64,000 bases of DNA from Prauserella flavalba (GTDB taxonomy: Bacteria; Actinomycetota; Actinomycetes; Mycobacteriales; Pseudonocardiaceae), in assembly GCF_003202235.1 (NCBI RefSeq), contig NZ_MASU01000016.1:1-64000 (forward strand). Reading direction: 5' to 3'. The translations under genes and the position numbers were made by a program. Every line of letters starts with the position of its first letter. The first letter of the stretch is position 1. Below, piece after piece: positions 25,678 to 34,566 of the stretch. The notes under the pieces are model-generated. The model saw only the letters and a list, made by a program, of their open reading frames with translations. It had not been told where the DNA came from and did no database searches.

Positions 25678-27507
25678 TCAGGAGTCGCGCAGCCCCTTGA
25701 TCGCGGCCTTCGCGAACGCCTGCGCCTTCTGGCAGACCCCGCCCGCGCGGCCCGCGTGGTAGGCGATGCGCACGTTCTCCGTCCGGTCGGCGTCGAGGTC
25801 GCGGTGGTCCCACGTGAGCGCGCAGGACTCGGGGCTGACCTCGCGGACGTAGGCCCGCACACCGGAGAGGTCGACGGGCCGGTAGCCCTCCTCGGGCAGG
25901 ATGCCGGGATAACTCTGTTCGACGGTCAGCGACAGCGATCCGCCCGCCGTCCACTCGCACTCGTGCAGCCGCGTGAGCGTGGTCTTCGTGACGGGCCCGA
26001 GCACCTCGCGCGCCCTGGCATCGTCCACAAGGGAGCACGGGTCGACGGGAACGGCGCTGTCGCTGGGAAGGTCCCACTCCCCAGCTCGGTCGCGCAGCCG
26101 CTGCACGGTGACCCGCAGCGCCGCCTGCGCGCGCTCACAGGAGCCGCCCGAGGAGTCCTCGGTGCGGATGCCGAGCTCCCGCTCGTTCGGCAGCTGGATG
26201 GTGGCCTCGCACCCGCCTGTGAGCCCGCTCAGCAGTACCGGCCTGCCCGCGATCCCGGTACCGGCCTCGGCACCCGTCGCCTCCACCGGCTCGCCGATGA
26301 TCAGCTTGAGCTGCTCGCCGTCCGCGGTCTCGTATGTGCAGCGGTTGAGGTAGAGCGGTTCCTCCCCCGCCGTCAGCACGCCCGCGCCCTGTACTCGGGC
26401 ACCGTCGAGCACCGCGCACGGGTCGGTGCCGCGCAGCCGGTCCGCGCTCAACGCCCGCTCCACCGGCAAGCGCGTCGCCTGCGGCGTGGTGGGCTGCTGC
26501 TCGTCACCGCCGAGGTTCACGGCCACGATCGTGCCCACCGCCAGTACGGCCGCCGCGCCGAGCGCCGCGATCGCCCACGGGCGGCGCCGTGGAGCGGGCG
26601 GGGGCACCGGCGGCAGCGGAGCCGGCCATGACAGCACCGCGCGCACCTCGGCTTCCTGCCGCGCGATCAGCTGCCCCACGGCGAAGGGCCACGGCGACGC
26701 ACCGGGGGTGACCGGGCCGAGGAAGTCGAGGATCTGTTCCGGCGTCGGGCGCCGCGCCGGGTCCTTGGCGAGGCACGGTTCGGCGAGCGCGCGGATCTCG
26801 GGTGGCAGGGCGCTCAGATCCGGCTTGGCGTGCACGACGTTGTAGAGCGTCTGCGGCGCCGTCTCGCCCGTGAACGGACCGTGCCCCGTCGCTGCCATGA
26901 CGAGCAGCGCACCGAGAGAGAACACGTCGCTCGCCGGGGTCAGCTGCGCGCTCTCGGCCTGCTCCGGCGACATGAACGAGGGGGAGCCGATCACCGCGCC
27001 CGTGCTGGTGAGGTCGGAGCCCTCCACGGCCCGCGCGATGCCGAAGTCGATCACGCGGGGACCGTCGGAGGTGAGCAGTACGTTGCTGGGCTTGAGATCG
27101 CGGTGGATCAGCCCGGCGCGGTGGATGTCGGCCAGCGCGGCGGCGAGCCCGGCGGCGAGGTACTTCAGCGACGCCGGCGGCAGCGGTCCCGCGGCCTCGA
27201 CCGCCTCCCGTAACGACGGTCCGGCGACGTACACCGAGGCGAGCCACGGCGCCTCGGCCGCGGGGTCGGCGTCCATGACGGCGGCGGTGTAGGCACCGGA
27301 CACGCGGCGCGAGACGTCCACCTCGTGCGCGAACCGGTCGCGGAAACCCGGGTCGTGTGCGAACTCCGGATGGATCTGCTTCACCGCGGCGAGGCGCCCG
27401 TCCGGCGCGAGGGCCAGCAGCACGCGGCCCATGCCGCCCTCGCCGACGGCGGCGACCGGCCGGTACCGCCCGATCGGCCCGGCCTCGTCCGGTCGCAGTG
27501 CCCTCAT
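25678..27507 (-). CDS. PknB-type receptor Ser/Thr protein kinase with two extracellular DPC repeats
   Basis: 609 residues from ATG 27507, overlapping the preceding kinase (ATGA). The kinase domain (about 14-275) has all key motifs: GEGGMGRV glycine loop, AVKQIH with the ATP-binding Lys, HRDLKPSNVLL, DFGIARA, and GSPSFMSPEQ. A Pro-rich juxtamembrane stretch precedes one transmembrane helix (about 316-336). The extracellular part has two related modules, each opening with a DPC motif (TDPCAVLDGARV and VDPCSLVDDARA) and holding paired cysteines, reminiscent of DUF3558 lipoproteins. It probably senses an extracellular ligand and phosphorylates cytoplasmic targets. It is a close paralogue of the kinase encoded just upstream. 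Confidence 0.9.
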   Translation of the reverse strand: MRALRPDEAGPIGRYRPVAAVGEGGMGRVLLALAPDGRLAAVKQIHPEFAHDPGFRDRFAHEVDVSRRVSGAYTAAVMDADPAAEAPWLASVYVAGPSLREAVEAAGPLPPASLKYLAAGLAAALADIHRAGLIHRDLKPSNVLLTSDGPRVIDFGIARAVEGSDLTSTGAVIGSPSFMSPEQAESAQLTPASDVFSLGALLVMAATGHGPFTGETAPQTLYNVVHAKPDLSALPPEIRALAEPCLAKDPARRPTPEQILDFLGPVTPGASPWPFAVGQLIARQEAEVRAVLSWPAPLPPVPPPAPRRRPWAIAALGAAAVLAVGTIVAVNLGGDEQQPTTPQATRLPVERALSADRLRGTDPCAVLDGARVQGAGVLTAGEEPLYLNRCTYETADGEQLKLIIGEPVEATGAEAGTGIAGRPVLLSGLTGGCEATIQLPNERELGIRTEDSSGGSCERAQAALRVTVQRLRDRAGEWDLPSDSAVPVDPCSLVDDARAREVLGPVTKTTLTRLHECEWTAGGSLSLTVEQSYPGILPEEGYRPVDLSGVRAYVREVSPESCALTWDHRDLDADRTENVRIAYHAGRAGGVCQKAQAFAKAAIKGLRDS

Positions 27508-29363
27508 GGTTGCGGCAACCTCGGCATGATCCGCTCCGCGAGCCGATGGACCTTCCCGCACTCGTCGTCCACGTCGGCTCCGCTGCCCAGCGCGTAGTAC
27601 TTCACGCGCACCACCTCGGTGAAGCCCTCCTCGACGGGAATGTGCGCCCAGCTGACCTGGCAGGACGGGCTGCCCGGGGCCGGGTTCGCCTGCTGGTACA
27701 CGGTCCGTCCGCCCACCCGCACCGGCGACTCGTCCAGCCCGCCCTTGCCGGGCTGGACCGCCCGTTCGAGCGTGATGTCCACGGGCCCGCCGACGTCCCA
27801 CGAGCATCTGTGCAGACCGTCCGGCTCGGTTCCGATCACCACGTCGAAGAGTTCGCCCACCTCGGCGTCGTCGGTCAGCGAGCACGGGTCGACGGTCGCG
27901 AGCGTGCCCTTCGCGTCCCGCCAGCCCGCGCCGCCCTGGCGCAGCGCGCCGATCGCCTCGGTGAGGGTGTTCCGCGCGGTGCCGCACGGGTCCGCCTCAG
28001 GGGCGTCGCCGACGCCGGGCGAGGTGGTGACGCTGACGCCGTGCGTCTCCTGGTCGGGGATCAGCGCGATCGCCGTGCACCGGCCCTCGCCCTTGGCGGG
28101 CCCGACGCTCGCGGGCAGCCCGGCGATCTCGTCGGTCACCGCGGCGTCGGAGGGAACGCGGTCGCCCAGCTGCAGGTCCAGCCACCGCCCGTCGGGCGCC
28201 TCGTAGGTGCAGCTGAAGAAATGGACGTCGATCTTCGGCTTCAGCTCGCTGCCGAGCACGCGGCACGGGTCGACGGAACGCAATCCCGCCGCGCTGAGCG
28301 GGGCCGGCGGCCCGGTGCTCGTGGGTGTCGTCGTGCTCGTGCCGCCTTGGGCGACCGGTACCGCCGTGCCGGGGGAGGACCTCGTGACGTCGAGCAGCGT
28401 CGCCGCGAGCACACCACCGACCACGAGCACGACGGCGGCGACCACGGCGAGCACCGGAGATCGACGCCGTGCCGAGGGCTCGACCAGCGCGGCCCTCGCC
28501 TCGGCCTCCTGTGCCCGGATCAGCTCGTGCACCGGGGCGGGCCACGGCTGGGCGCTCGGCGCCGCGGGGCCGAGCCGGTCGAGCAGCTGCGCCGGCGTCG
28601 GCCGGTCGGCGGGCTCCTTCGCGAGACACGGCTCCACCAGCGCACGGATCTCCGCGGGCACAGCGGTCAGGTCCGGCTCGGTGTGCACGACGTTGTAGAG
28701 CGTCTGCGGCGCCGACGTTCCCGCGAACGGGCTCTGCCCGGTCGCCGCCATCACCAGCAGCGCGCCGAGCGAGAACACGTCGCTCGCGGGCGTGAGCGGG
28801 CCGCCCTCCGCCTGCTCGGGGGACATGAAGCCGGGCGAGCCGACCACGGAGCCGCTGCGCGTCAGCTCGGAGTCGCCCTCGGCCGCCCGTGCGATGCCGA
28901 AGTCGATCACGCGCGGGCCGTCGGCGGTCAGCAACACGTTGCTGGGCTTGAGATCCCGGTGCACGAGCCCGGCGCGGTGGATGTCGGCCAGCGCCGAGGC
29001 CAGCCCCGCGGTGAGGTACCTCAGCGAGTCCGGCGGGAGCGGGCCCGCCGCGTCGACCGCCTCGCGCAGCGACGGCCCGGCGACGTAGACCGACGCGAGC
29101 CACGGCGTGTGCGCCGAGGGGTCGGCGTCCATGACCGCAGCGGTGTAGGCACCGGAGACGAGCCGGGACGCCTCCACCTCGCGCGCGAACCGGCTCCGGA
29201 AGCCGTCGTCGTGCGCGAACGCGGGATGGATCTGCTTGACCGCGGCGAGGCGACCGTCCGGCGCCACGGCGAGCAGCACCCGGCCCATACCGCCCGCGCC
29301 GAGCGAGGCAAGCAGGCGGTACCGGCCGACGTGCGAGGGCTCGCCGGGGTTCAGTGGCCGCAC
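27504..29363 (-). CDS. PknB-type receptor Ser/Thr protein kinase, paralogue with DPC repeats
   Basis: 619 residues from GTG 29363, only 12 bp after trpS ends. It has the same architecture as its neighbour: kinase (GAGGMGRV, AVKQIH, HRDLKPSNVLL, DFGIARA, GSPGFMSPEQ), a membrane helix near 320-342, a Thr/Ser-rich linker, then two extracellular modules beginning VDPCRVLGSELK and VDPCSLTDDAEV. Kinase domains of the pair are nearly identical in key blocks (HPxFAHDxGFRxRF; VSGAYTAAVMDADP), while the extracellular halves differ clearly. This indicates tandem duplication followed by divergence of ligand sensing. No upstream Shine-Dalgarno sequence is obvious. Confidence 0.9.
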   Translation of the reverse strand: MRPLNPGEPSHVGRYRLLASLGAGGMGRVLLAVAPDGRLAAVKQIHPAFAHDDGFRSRFAREVEASRLVSGAYTAAVMDADPSAHTPWLASVYVAGPSLREAVDAAGPLPPDSLRYLTAGLASALADIHRAGLVHRDLKPSNVLLTADGPRVIDFGIARAAEGDSELTRSGSVVGSPGFMSPEQAEGGPLTPASDVFSLGALLVMAATGQSPFAGTSAPQTLYNVVHTEPDLTAVPAEIRALVEPCLAKEPADRPTPAQLLDRLGPAAPSAQPWPAPVHELIRAQEAEARAALVEPSARRRSPVLAVVAAVVLVVGGVLAATLLDVTRSSPGTAVPVAQGGTSTTTPTSTGPPAPLSAAGLRSVDPCRVLGSELKPKIDVHFFSCTYEAPDGRWLDLQLGDRVPSDAAVTDEIAGLPASVGPAKGEGRCTAIALIPDQETHGVSVTTSPGVGDAPEADPCGTARNTLTEAIGALRQGGAGWRDAKGTLATVDPCSLTDDAEVGELFDVVIGTEPDGLHRCSWDVGGPVDITLERAVQPGKGGLDESPVRVGGRTVYQQANPAPGSPSCQVSWAHIPVEEGFTEVVRVKYYALGSGADVDDECGKVHRLAERIMPRLPQP

Positions 29364-29375
29364 GTCACGCGGGGG

Positions 29376-30404
29376 TCACTTGCCGACGCCGATGGCCTTG
29401 CGCACCGAGCCGAGCACGCGGCCTGCCCGCTCGCGGGCCTTCTCCGCGCCCTCGGCGAGCATCGTGTCGAGCTCGCTGCCCGGCTCCATCAGCGCGTCGT
29501 AGCGTTCCCGCAGCGGGCCCAGTTCGGTGTTGAGCACCTCGAACAGCACGTTCTTCAGCTCGCCCCAGCCCATGCCGCCCGCCTCCAGGCGCTTGCGCGT
29601 GTCGGCGACGATGTCGGCGGCCGAGGCCGGTGCGAACTGCTCCAGGATCTGGAACACCGACGAGCTGTCCGGGTCCTTCGGGTCCTCCACCGGCGTGCTG
29701 TCGGTGGGGATGCGCCGCACCAGCTTCTTGAGCTTGTTCTCCGGCAGGAACAGCGGAATGGTGTTGTCGTAGGACTTGCTCATCTTGCGGCCGTCGAGGC
29801 CGGGCAGCGTGTGGCCGGTGCCCGCGTCGGGAATGATGGCCTTCGGCACCTTGAACGAGTACGACTTGCCGTAGAGGTGGTTGAAGCTGCCCGCGATGTC
29901 GGCCGCGTACTCGACGTGCTGCACCTGGTCCTTGCCCACCGGCACCACGTCGGACTCCATGATCAGGATGTCCACGGCCATGAGGATGGGGTAGTTGTAC
30001 AGGCCCATGTTCACGCCGGCGTCGGGCTCCTCGCCCGCCTCGACGTTGCGGTCGCGCGCCGCCTTGTAGGCGTGTGCCCTGTTCATCAGGCCCTTGCCGG
30101 TGACGCAGGAGAGCACCCAGTTGAGCTCGAAGATCTCGGGGACGTCGGACTGCACGTAGAACGTCGTCCTGGTCGGGTCGAGGCCCGCGGCCACCCACGT
30201 CGCGGCGACCGAGCGCGAGTAGTGCCGGAGCAGCTCGGGGTCGCGCACCGTCGTGAGCGCGTGGTAGTCGGCGATGAAGTAGACCGAGTCGTACTGCTCA
30301 GCCAGCTGCAGCGCCGGACGGATCGCACCGATCAGGTTGCCCAGATGGGGCTCGCCGGTCGGCTTGATGCCGGTCAAGGAGACCTTGGCTACGGGCTGTG
30401 ACAT
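29376..30404 (-). CDS. trpS: tryptophanyl-tRNA synthetase
   Basis: 342 residues from ATG 30404 (MSQPVAK); a second ATG at 30413 would add three residues. Class Ic synthetase with TGIKPTGEPHLGNLIGA (HIGH-type signature), the tryptophan-pocket region GVNMGLYNYPILMAVDILIM, DQVQHVEYAADIA and the GRKMSKSYDN (KMSKS) loop. It charges tRNA-Trp with tryptophan at the expense of ATP. The two receptor kinases follow 12 bp downstream on the same strand and may be read through from it. The SDR gene ends 38 bp upstream of the start. Confidence 0.96.
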   Translation of the reverse strand: MSQPVAKVSLTGIKPTGEPHLGNLIGAIRPALQLAEQYDSVYFIADYHALTTVRDPELLRHYSRSVAATWVAAGLDPTRTTFYVQSDVPEIFELNWVLSCVTGKGLMNRAHAYKAARDRNVEAGEEPDAGVNMGLYNYPILMAVDILIMESDVVPVGKDQVQHVEYAADIAGSFNHLYGKSYSFKVPKAIIPDAGTGHTLPGLDGRKMSKSYDNTIPLFLPENKLKKLVRRIPTDSTPVEDPKDPDSSSVFQILEQFAPASAADIVADTRKRLEAGGMGWGELKNVLFEVLNTELGPLRERYDALMEPGSELDTMLAEGAEKARERAGRVLGSVRKAIGVGK

Positions 30405-30442
30405 GCGGGCCATCCTACTGACCAGCGGGTGGGCCGACGGCG

Positions 30443-31195
30443 TCAGGTGAGCTCCAGACCGCCGTCGACGGTGAGCACCTGTCCGGTCACCCAGCCGGGC
30501 GCGGCGAGGCGCACGACCCACTCCGCGACCTCCTCCGGCTCGCCGCGGCGGCCGAGCGGAATGCGCTCGCGCTCGGCCTGTTTGACCTCCTCGATCGCCT
30601 CGGCGGACAGGCCCGACGCGGCGAGCGCATCGCTCTCCGTCGGCCCCGGCGCGACAGCGTTGACCCGCACGCCGGCCCCGGCGAGCTCCGCCGCCCAGCT
30701 TCGGGTGAGGTGCTCCACCGCGGCCTTCGACGCCCCGTAGTGCGCGGCGCCCGGGGACGGCCGGTGGCCGAAGGTGCTCGAGACGTTGACGATCGCGCCC
30801 CCTGCGGCGGTGAGGGACGGCAACGCGGCCTGTGCGAGGAGCGTGGGTCCGGTGATGTTGGTGGCGAGCAGATCGGCGACCCGGCTCGCGTCGGTCTCCG
30901 CCAGCGGCATCGAGGCGAACACGGCGGCGTTGTTCACCAGCACATCCAGCCGGTTCCAGGTCGCCAACGCGGCGGCCACCACCTCCTGTGCCGAGGCCGG
31001 GTCCCTGACGTCGGCCACGTGGTAGCGGATACCGTGCCGCAGCCGAACGGTCTCGGCCAATGCCGGGGCACGCCTGCCGGTGCCGAGCACGAGCGCTCCC
31101 GCGTCGGCGAGCGCCACCGCGGTGGCCCTGCCGATGCCCGAGCCCGCGCCGGTCACGATCGCGACCTTGCCGTCGAGCGTCTCCTGGTCGATCAC
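30443..31195 (-). CDS. short-chain dehydrogenase/reductase (SDR)
   Basis: 250 residues from GTG 31195. Classical SDR: TGAGSGIGRA nucleotide loop, LVNNAAVF, the catalytic Ser in IVNVSSTFGH, YGASK carrying Tyr and Lys, and PGPTESDAL. The end LTVDGGLEL is typical. The acidic/basic pattern after the second strand (TGRRAPAL) suggests NADP(H). The substrate is unknown. The promoter region just upstream has MerR-type spacing, and the inferred start point falls at the start codon, so the mRNA may be leaderless. It is divergent from an aromatic-amino-acid decarboxylase, but a joint pathway is only conjecture. Confidence 0.9.
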   Translation of the reverse strand: MIDQETLDGKVAIVTGAGSGIGRATAVALADAGALVLGTGRRAPALAETVRLRHGIRYHVADVRDPASAQEVVAAALATWNRLDVLVNNAAVFASMPLAETDASRVADLLATNITGPTLLAQAALPSLTAAGGAIVNVSSTFGHRPSPGAAHYGASKAAVEHLTRSWAAELAGAGVRVNAVAPGPTESDALAASGLSAEAIEEVKQAERERIPLGRRGEPEEVAEWVVRLAAPGWVTGQVLTVDGGLELT

Positions 31196-31201
31196 GGAGC
31201 G

Positions 31202-31233
31202 ACGCTAGGCGTTGACACCGGTGTGAAGGTCAA
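31202..31233 (-). promoter_or_regulatory. MerR-type promoter of the SDR gene
   Basis: Read on the minus strand, TTGACC (31228-31233) is followed after 20 bp by TAGCGT (31202-31207). This long spacer contains the dyad around CACACCGGTGT, with outer TTGAC/GTCAA arms. Over-long spacers with a central dyad are the hallmark of promoters that MerR-family activators untwist. No MerR gene lies in the window. Confidence 0.55.
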
Positions 31234-31253
31234 GCGACGGCTACCCTCGCGGC

Positions 31254-32675
31254 ATGGCCGGGCACATGACTCCCGAGGAGTTCCGCGAATACGGCAAGCG
31301 GGTGGTCGACTGGATCGCCGACTACCTCGCGTCGATCGAGTCGAGGCCGGTCCGGTCGCAGGCGAAACCCGGCGACGTCCGCTCGGCGCTGCCCGAGCGC
31401 CCGCCCGAGGAGGGCGAGCCGTTCGAGCACGTGCTCGCCGACCTCGACCGCGCGATCCTGCCCGGCGTCACGCACTGGCAGCACCCGAGCTTCTTCGCCT
31501 ACTTCCCGGCCAACGCCAGCGGTCCCGCGATCCTCGGCGACCTGTTGTCGTCGGGACTCGGCGTGCAGGGAATGGTGTGGGCGACGAGCCCGGCGTGCAC
31601 GGAGCTGGAGTCGCTCGTCGTCGACTGGCTCGCCGAGCTGCTCGGGCTTCCGCAGGGGTTCCGCACCGACTCGGCGGGCGGCGGCGTCATCCAGGACACC
31701 GCGTCGAGCGCGAGCCTCGTCGCGCTGCTGGCCGCGCTGCGGCGCGCGGGCGGTGAGGGACGCAGGCGCACCGTGTACGTGTCGTCTCAGACCCATTCGT
31801 CGCTGGAGAAGGCGGGCCGGATCGCCGGGCTCGCCGCGGGTGACGTGCGGGCGGTGAACGTCGACGAGCACACGCTCGCGATGGATCCGGCTCACCTGGA
31901 CGAGCTGATTGCCGCCGATGTCGCCGACGGTGCCGTGCCGGCGCTGGTGTGCGCGACGATCGGCACCACTTCGACCACGGCGATCGACCCGGTGCGCCGC
32001 ATCGGCGAGGTGTGCCGGGCACGCGGGGTGTGGCTGCACGTCGACGCCGCCTACGCCGGGGTGTCGGCGATCTGCCCCGAGCTGCGCTGGATCAACGACG
32101 GCGTCGCCGAGTACGCGGACTCCTACGTCACCAACCCGCACAAGTGGCTGCTGACCAACTTCGACTGCTCCGTGCTGTGGCTGGCCGACCGCGCGCCGAT
32201 GATCGAGGCGCTGTCGATCCTGCCCGAGTATCTGCGCAACGCCGCGAGCGCGTCGGGCGAGGTGATCGACTACCGCGACTGGCAGATCCCGCTGGGGCGG
32301 CGCTTCCGCGCGCTCAAGCTGTGGTCGGTGATCCGCTGGTACGGCGCCGAGGGCCTGCGCGAGCACGTCCACAAGGGGATCGCGCTGGCCGACGAGTTCG
32401 CCGCGCTGGTCGCCGCCGACGAGCGCTTCGAGCTGCGCCAGGACCATCCGTTCGGGCTCGTCTGCTTCCGGCCGCGGTGGCCGGGATTGTCCACAGCGGA
32501 CGCCAACGCGGCGACCCTGGCGCTGCTGGAACGGCTCAACGACTCCGGCGACTTGTACCTGAGCCACACGAAGGCGAACGGCAACGTGTTGCTGCGCATG
32601 GCGATCGGTGCACCGGCTACCGAACGCGAGCACGTGCTCGCCGCGTGGTCGGCGATCCGGCGCGAGCTCGGCTGA
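31254..32675 (+). CDS. PLP-dependent aromatic-L-amino-acid decarboxylase (group II)
   Basis: 473 residues from ATG 31254 (ATG 31266 is an alternative; neither has a clear ribosome site). Group II decarboxylase of the DDC/TDC type: MTPEEFREYGKRVVDWIADY start, THWQHPSFFAYFPANAS, DTASSASLVALLAALRRA, HVDAAYAG with the cofactor Asp, and the Schiff-base Lys about 297 in NPHKWLLTNFDCS. It would convert Trp, Phe, Tyr or Dopa to the corresponding amine; substrate preference cannot be assigned. Cytoplasmic homodimer by family. It is monocistronic, with a START-fold gene 55 bp downstream that has its own ribosome site. Confidence 0.93.
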   Translation: MAGHMTPEEFREYGKRVVDWIADYLASIESRPVRSQAKPGDVRSALPERPPEEGEPFEHVLADLDRAILPGVTHWQHPSFFAYFPANASGPAILGDLLSSGLGVQGMVWATSPACTELESLVVDWLAELLGLPQGFRTDSAGGGVIQDTASSASLVALLAALRRAGGEGRRRTVYVSSQTHSSLEKAGRIAGLAAGDVRAVNVDEHTLAMDPAHLDELIAADVADGAVPALVCATIGTTSTTAIDPVRRIGEVCRARGVWLHVDAAYAGVSAICPELRWINDGVAEYADSYVTNPHKWLLTNFDCSVLWLADRAPMIEALSILPEYLRNAASASGEVIDYRDWQIPLGRRFRALKLWSVIRWYGAEGLREHVHKGIALADEFAALVAADERFELRQDHPFGLVCFRPRWPGLSTADANAATLALLERLNDSGDLYLSHTKANGNVLLRMAIGAPATEREHVLAAWSAIRRELG

Positions 32676-32730
32676 CCGGTTTTTGTCGGTGGTCGGCGGC
32701 AGAATGGGCTCCACGACGAAGGGGGTCATC

Positions 32731-33150
32731 ATGGTGGTCGGTCAGACGAAGGACGTGGGGTTCCAGATCGGGGTGTCGAGGACGGTGCCCCATCCGCTCG
32801 AGTCGGTGTGGGCCTACCTCACCAGCCCCGAGGGGATCACGGCCTGGCTCGGCGAGGGCGCCGTGCTCGGCACGAGGAAGGGCGACACCTACACCACCGC
32901 CGAGGGCACCACGGGCGAGCTGCGCAGCTTTCACGTCAACGACCGGGTGCGGCTCACGTGGCGACCGCGCGGCTGGGATCACGACACCACCGTGCAGGTC
33001 ACCGTCAGCGACGCGGGCGGCCGGACGGTGCTGCGGTTTCACCAGGAATGGCTGGCCGACGGCGACGAGCGGCTCCGCCAGCGGGGGCACTGGCGCGGGG
33101 TGCTGGACACCGTGGCCGCCGGGCTCAACCGAGGTAGGTCTCCAGGGTGA
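32731..33150 (+). CDS. SRPBCC/AHSA1 (START-fold) protein
   Basis: 139 residues from ATG 32731 (GAAGGGGG just upstream; the in-frame ATG at 32704 is less likely). It has the typical Bet v 1-like pattern: VSRTVPHPLESVWAYLTSPE, ITAWLGEGA, GTRKGDTYTT, RVRLTWRPRGWDHDTTVQVT and a long C-terminal helix RGHWRGVLDTVAAGL. AHSA1-type proteins bind small hydrophobic ligands or act as co-chaperones; no specific ligand can be predicted. The 3' end overlaps that of the convergent TetR gene by 26 bp. Confidence 0.87.
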   Translation: MVVGQTKDVGFQIGVSRTVPHPLESVWAYLTSPEGITAWLGEGAVLGTRKGDTYTTAEGTTGELRSFHVNDRVRLTWRPRGWDHDTTVQVTVSDAGGRTVLRFHQEWLADGDERLRQRGHWRGVLDTVAAGLNRGRSPG

Positions 33151-33694
33151 CGGCCAGCGCGGCGTCCACGTCGCCCGCGCCGAGCGTGTCGCCGAGCCCG
33201 CCCCACAACCACAGCTCCGCCAGCCCGTGCAGCGCCGCCCACAGCGACGCCGCGAGCAGTCGCCCGTCCGTGCCAGGGCGCCAGCCCTCGGCCTGTGTCT
33301 CGCCGACGAGAGTGCTGAAGTCCTCGAACACGGCGCTGTTGGTGCTCGACAGCTCGGGCTCGGCGGCGTCGATGAGGTCGTGGCGGAACATCAGCTCGAA
33401 CATCGCCGGGTTGGCGAGGGCGAACTCGATGTAGGAGCGGCACATCGCGAGCAGCCGCTCTCTCGGTGAGGCGCCCGGGATGCGCTCGCCGCGCTCGCGC
33501 AGTTCGGCGAAACCGGTCGTCGCGACGGCCGAGAGCAGCGCGGTGCGGCCGGTGAAGTGGCGCAGCGGCGCCCCGTGCGACACTCCGGCCTCGCGTGCGA
33601 TCCGGCGGAGGGTGACGGCTTCCACGCCCTCGTCGGCGAGGAGCGCGGTGGCGCTCGCGATCAGGCGTTGCCTGGGATCGGTTTCCGTGTCCAT
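33125..33694 (-). CDS. TetR-family regulator of the SGNH hydrolase operon
   Basis: 189 residues from ATG 33694, which lies inside the 3' end of the SGNH gene (34-bp overlap), so the two are translated from one mRNA. HTH: RQRLIASATALLADEGVEAV, TLRRIAREAGVSHGAPLRHF. The ligand domain includes SYIEFALANPAMFELMFRHD and HGLAELWLWGG (TetR_C_13-like). The two GTAGAC-N3-GTCTAC palindromes upstream of the operon are its likely operators, giving negative autoregulation. Confidence 0.92.
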   Translation of the reverse strand: MDTETDPRQRLIASATALLADEGVEAVTLRRIAREAGVSHGAPLRHFTGRTALLSAVATTGFAELRERGERIPGASPRERLLAMCRSYIEFALANPAMFELMFRHDLIDAAEPELSSTNSAVFEDFSTLVGETQAEGWRPGTDGRLLAASLWAALHGLAELWLWGGLGDTLGAGDVDAALAVTLETYLG

Positions 33695-34476
33695 GTCCCC
33701 AGCTCGTCGGTGAGCGGCAGCAGCTCGGGACGTTTCGGCACGAAGCCGTCGCCGGAGGAGCGGCCGGTGAGGTAGTTGAGCACACGCGTCCTGGCGGACG
33801 GCAGCACCGAGCCCCACACCCACCTCGCGTGGGCGAGGAGGTTCGGCTCGGCCGGGTCGCCGGGCAGCGGGGCGAGCCAGCTCAGGTCGAACGGGACGTC
33901 GAGCGTCTTGAGCAGGTGCGCGGCGACCCTGCGGTGGCCGAGCTCGCTCAGGTGCAGCCGGTCGGGGCCGAAGTAGCGCAGGTCTTGCGCGGCCTCGTCG
34001 GGCCACAGGTCGACGAGCACCGCGCCGTAGTCGTCGGCGGCGGCGCGGACGGCGTCGTTGAACGCCTCGATGCGATGGCGCATCCGGCGCACGATGGGCA
34101 TGCGGGAGGAGATGTCGCTGAGCGTGAACACCACGACGGTGGGCGCGGCGTCGGTGAGCAGGCGCACGGCCGCCCTGACTCGCCGCGCGACCACCTCGGA
34201 GCTGAACGACCGCGAGATCATCAGGTCGTTGCCGCCGCCGAAGAGGGCCACGATGTCGGGGCGCAGGTCGATGGCGGTGGGGATCTGCTCGACGACGATC
34301 TGGTCGAGCCGCCTGCCGCGCACACCGAGGTTGGCGTAACGGAAGCCGGGCTCATCCTGAGCGAACCGGCTGGCGACCAGGTCGGCCCAGCCCCGGTAGT
34401 GGGTTCTGCCCGGGTAGGGATCGTCGAGACCTTCGGTGCAGCTGTCACCGAGCGCGACGAAGCGTTGGTAACCCAT
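33661..34476 (-). CDS. SGNH/GDSL-family hydrolase (esterase/lipase-like)
   Basis: 271 residues. The nucleophile block is ALGDSCTEG (GDS), followed by the oxyanion Gly/Asn blocks NLGVRGRRLDQI and LFGGGNDLM, and the C-terminal DRLHLSELGH with the catalytic Asp and His. All four SGNH blocks are therefore present and the enzyme should hydrolyse esters. No signal peptide, so cytoplasmic. First gene of an operon with the overlapping TetR regulator; the induced substrate is probably an ester or its product acting as TetR ligand (inference). Confidence 0.92.
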   Translation of the reverse strand: MGYQRFVALGDSCTEGLDDPYPGRTHYRGWADLVASRFAQDEPGFRYANLGVRGRRLDQIVVEQIPTAIDLRPDIVALFGGGNDLMISRSFSSEVVARRVRAAVRLLTDAAPTVVVFTLSDISSRMPIVRRMRHRIEAFNDAVRAAADDYGAVLVDLWPDEAAQDLRYFGPDRLHLSELGHRRVAAHLLKTLDVPFDLSWLAPLPGDPAEPNLLAHARWVWGSVLPSARTRVLNYLTGRSSGDGFVPKRPELLPLTDELGTWTRKPIPGNA

Positions 34477-34505
34477 TCAACTCTCCGACATGTTCCGTTC
34501 AGCTA

Positions 34506-34544
34506 GTAGACAATGTCTACCAAACGCGGGTAGACGGTGTCTAC
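34506..34544 (-). promoter_or_regulatory. two tandem palindromic operators
   Basis: GTAGACAATGTCTAC (34506-34520) and GTAGACGGTGTCTAC (34530-34544) are perfect 6-bp inverted repeats around 3-bp centres, 24 bp apart centre to centre. They lie 30-70 bp upstream of the SGNH start and are the expected binding sites of the TetR encoded second in that operon. Confidence 0.8.
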
Positions 34545-34566
34545 ATCGCCGGGCGGGGCCGGATCA

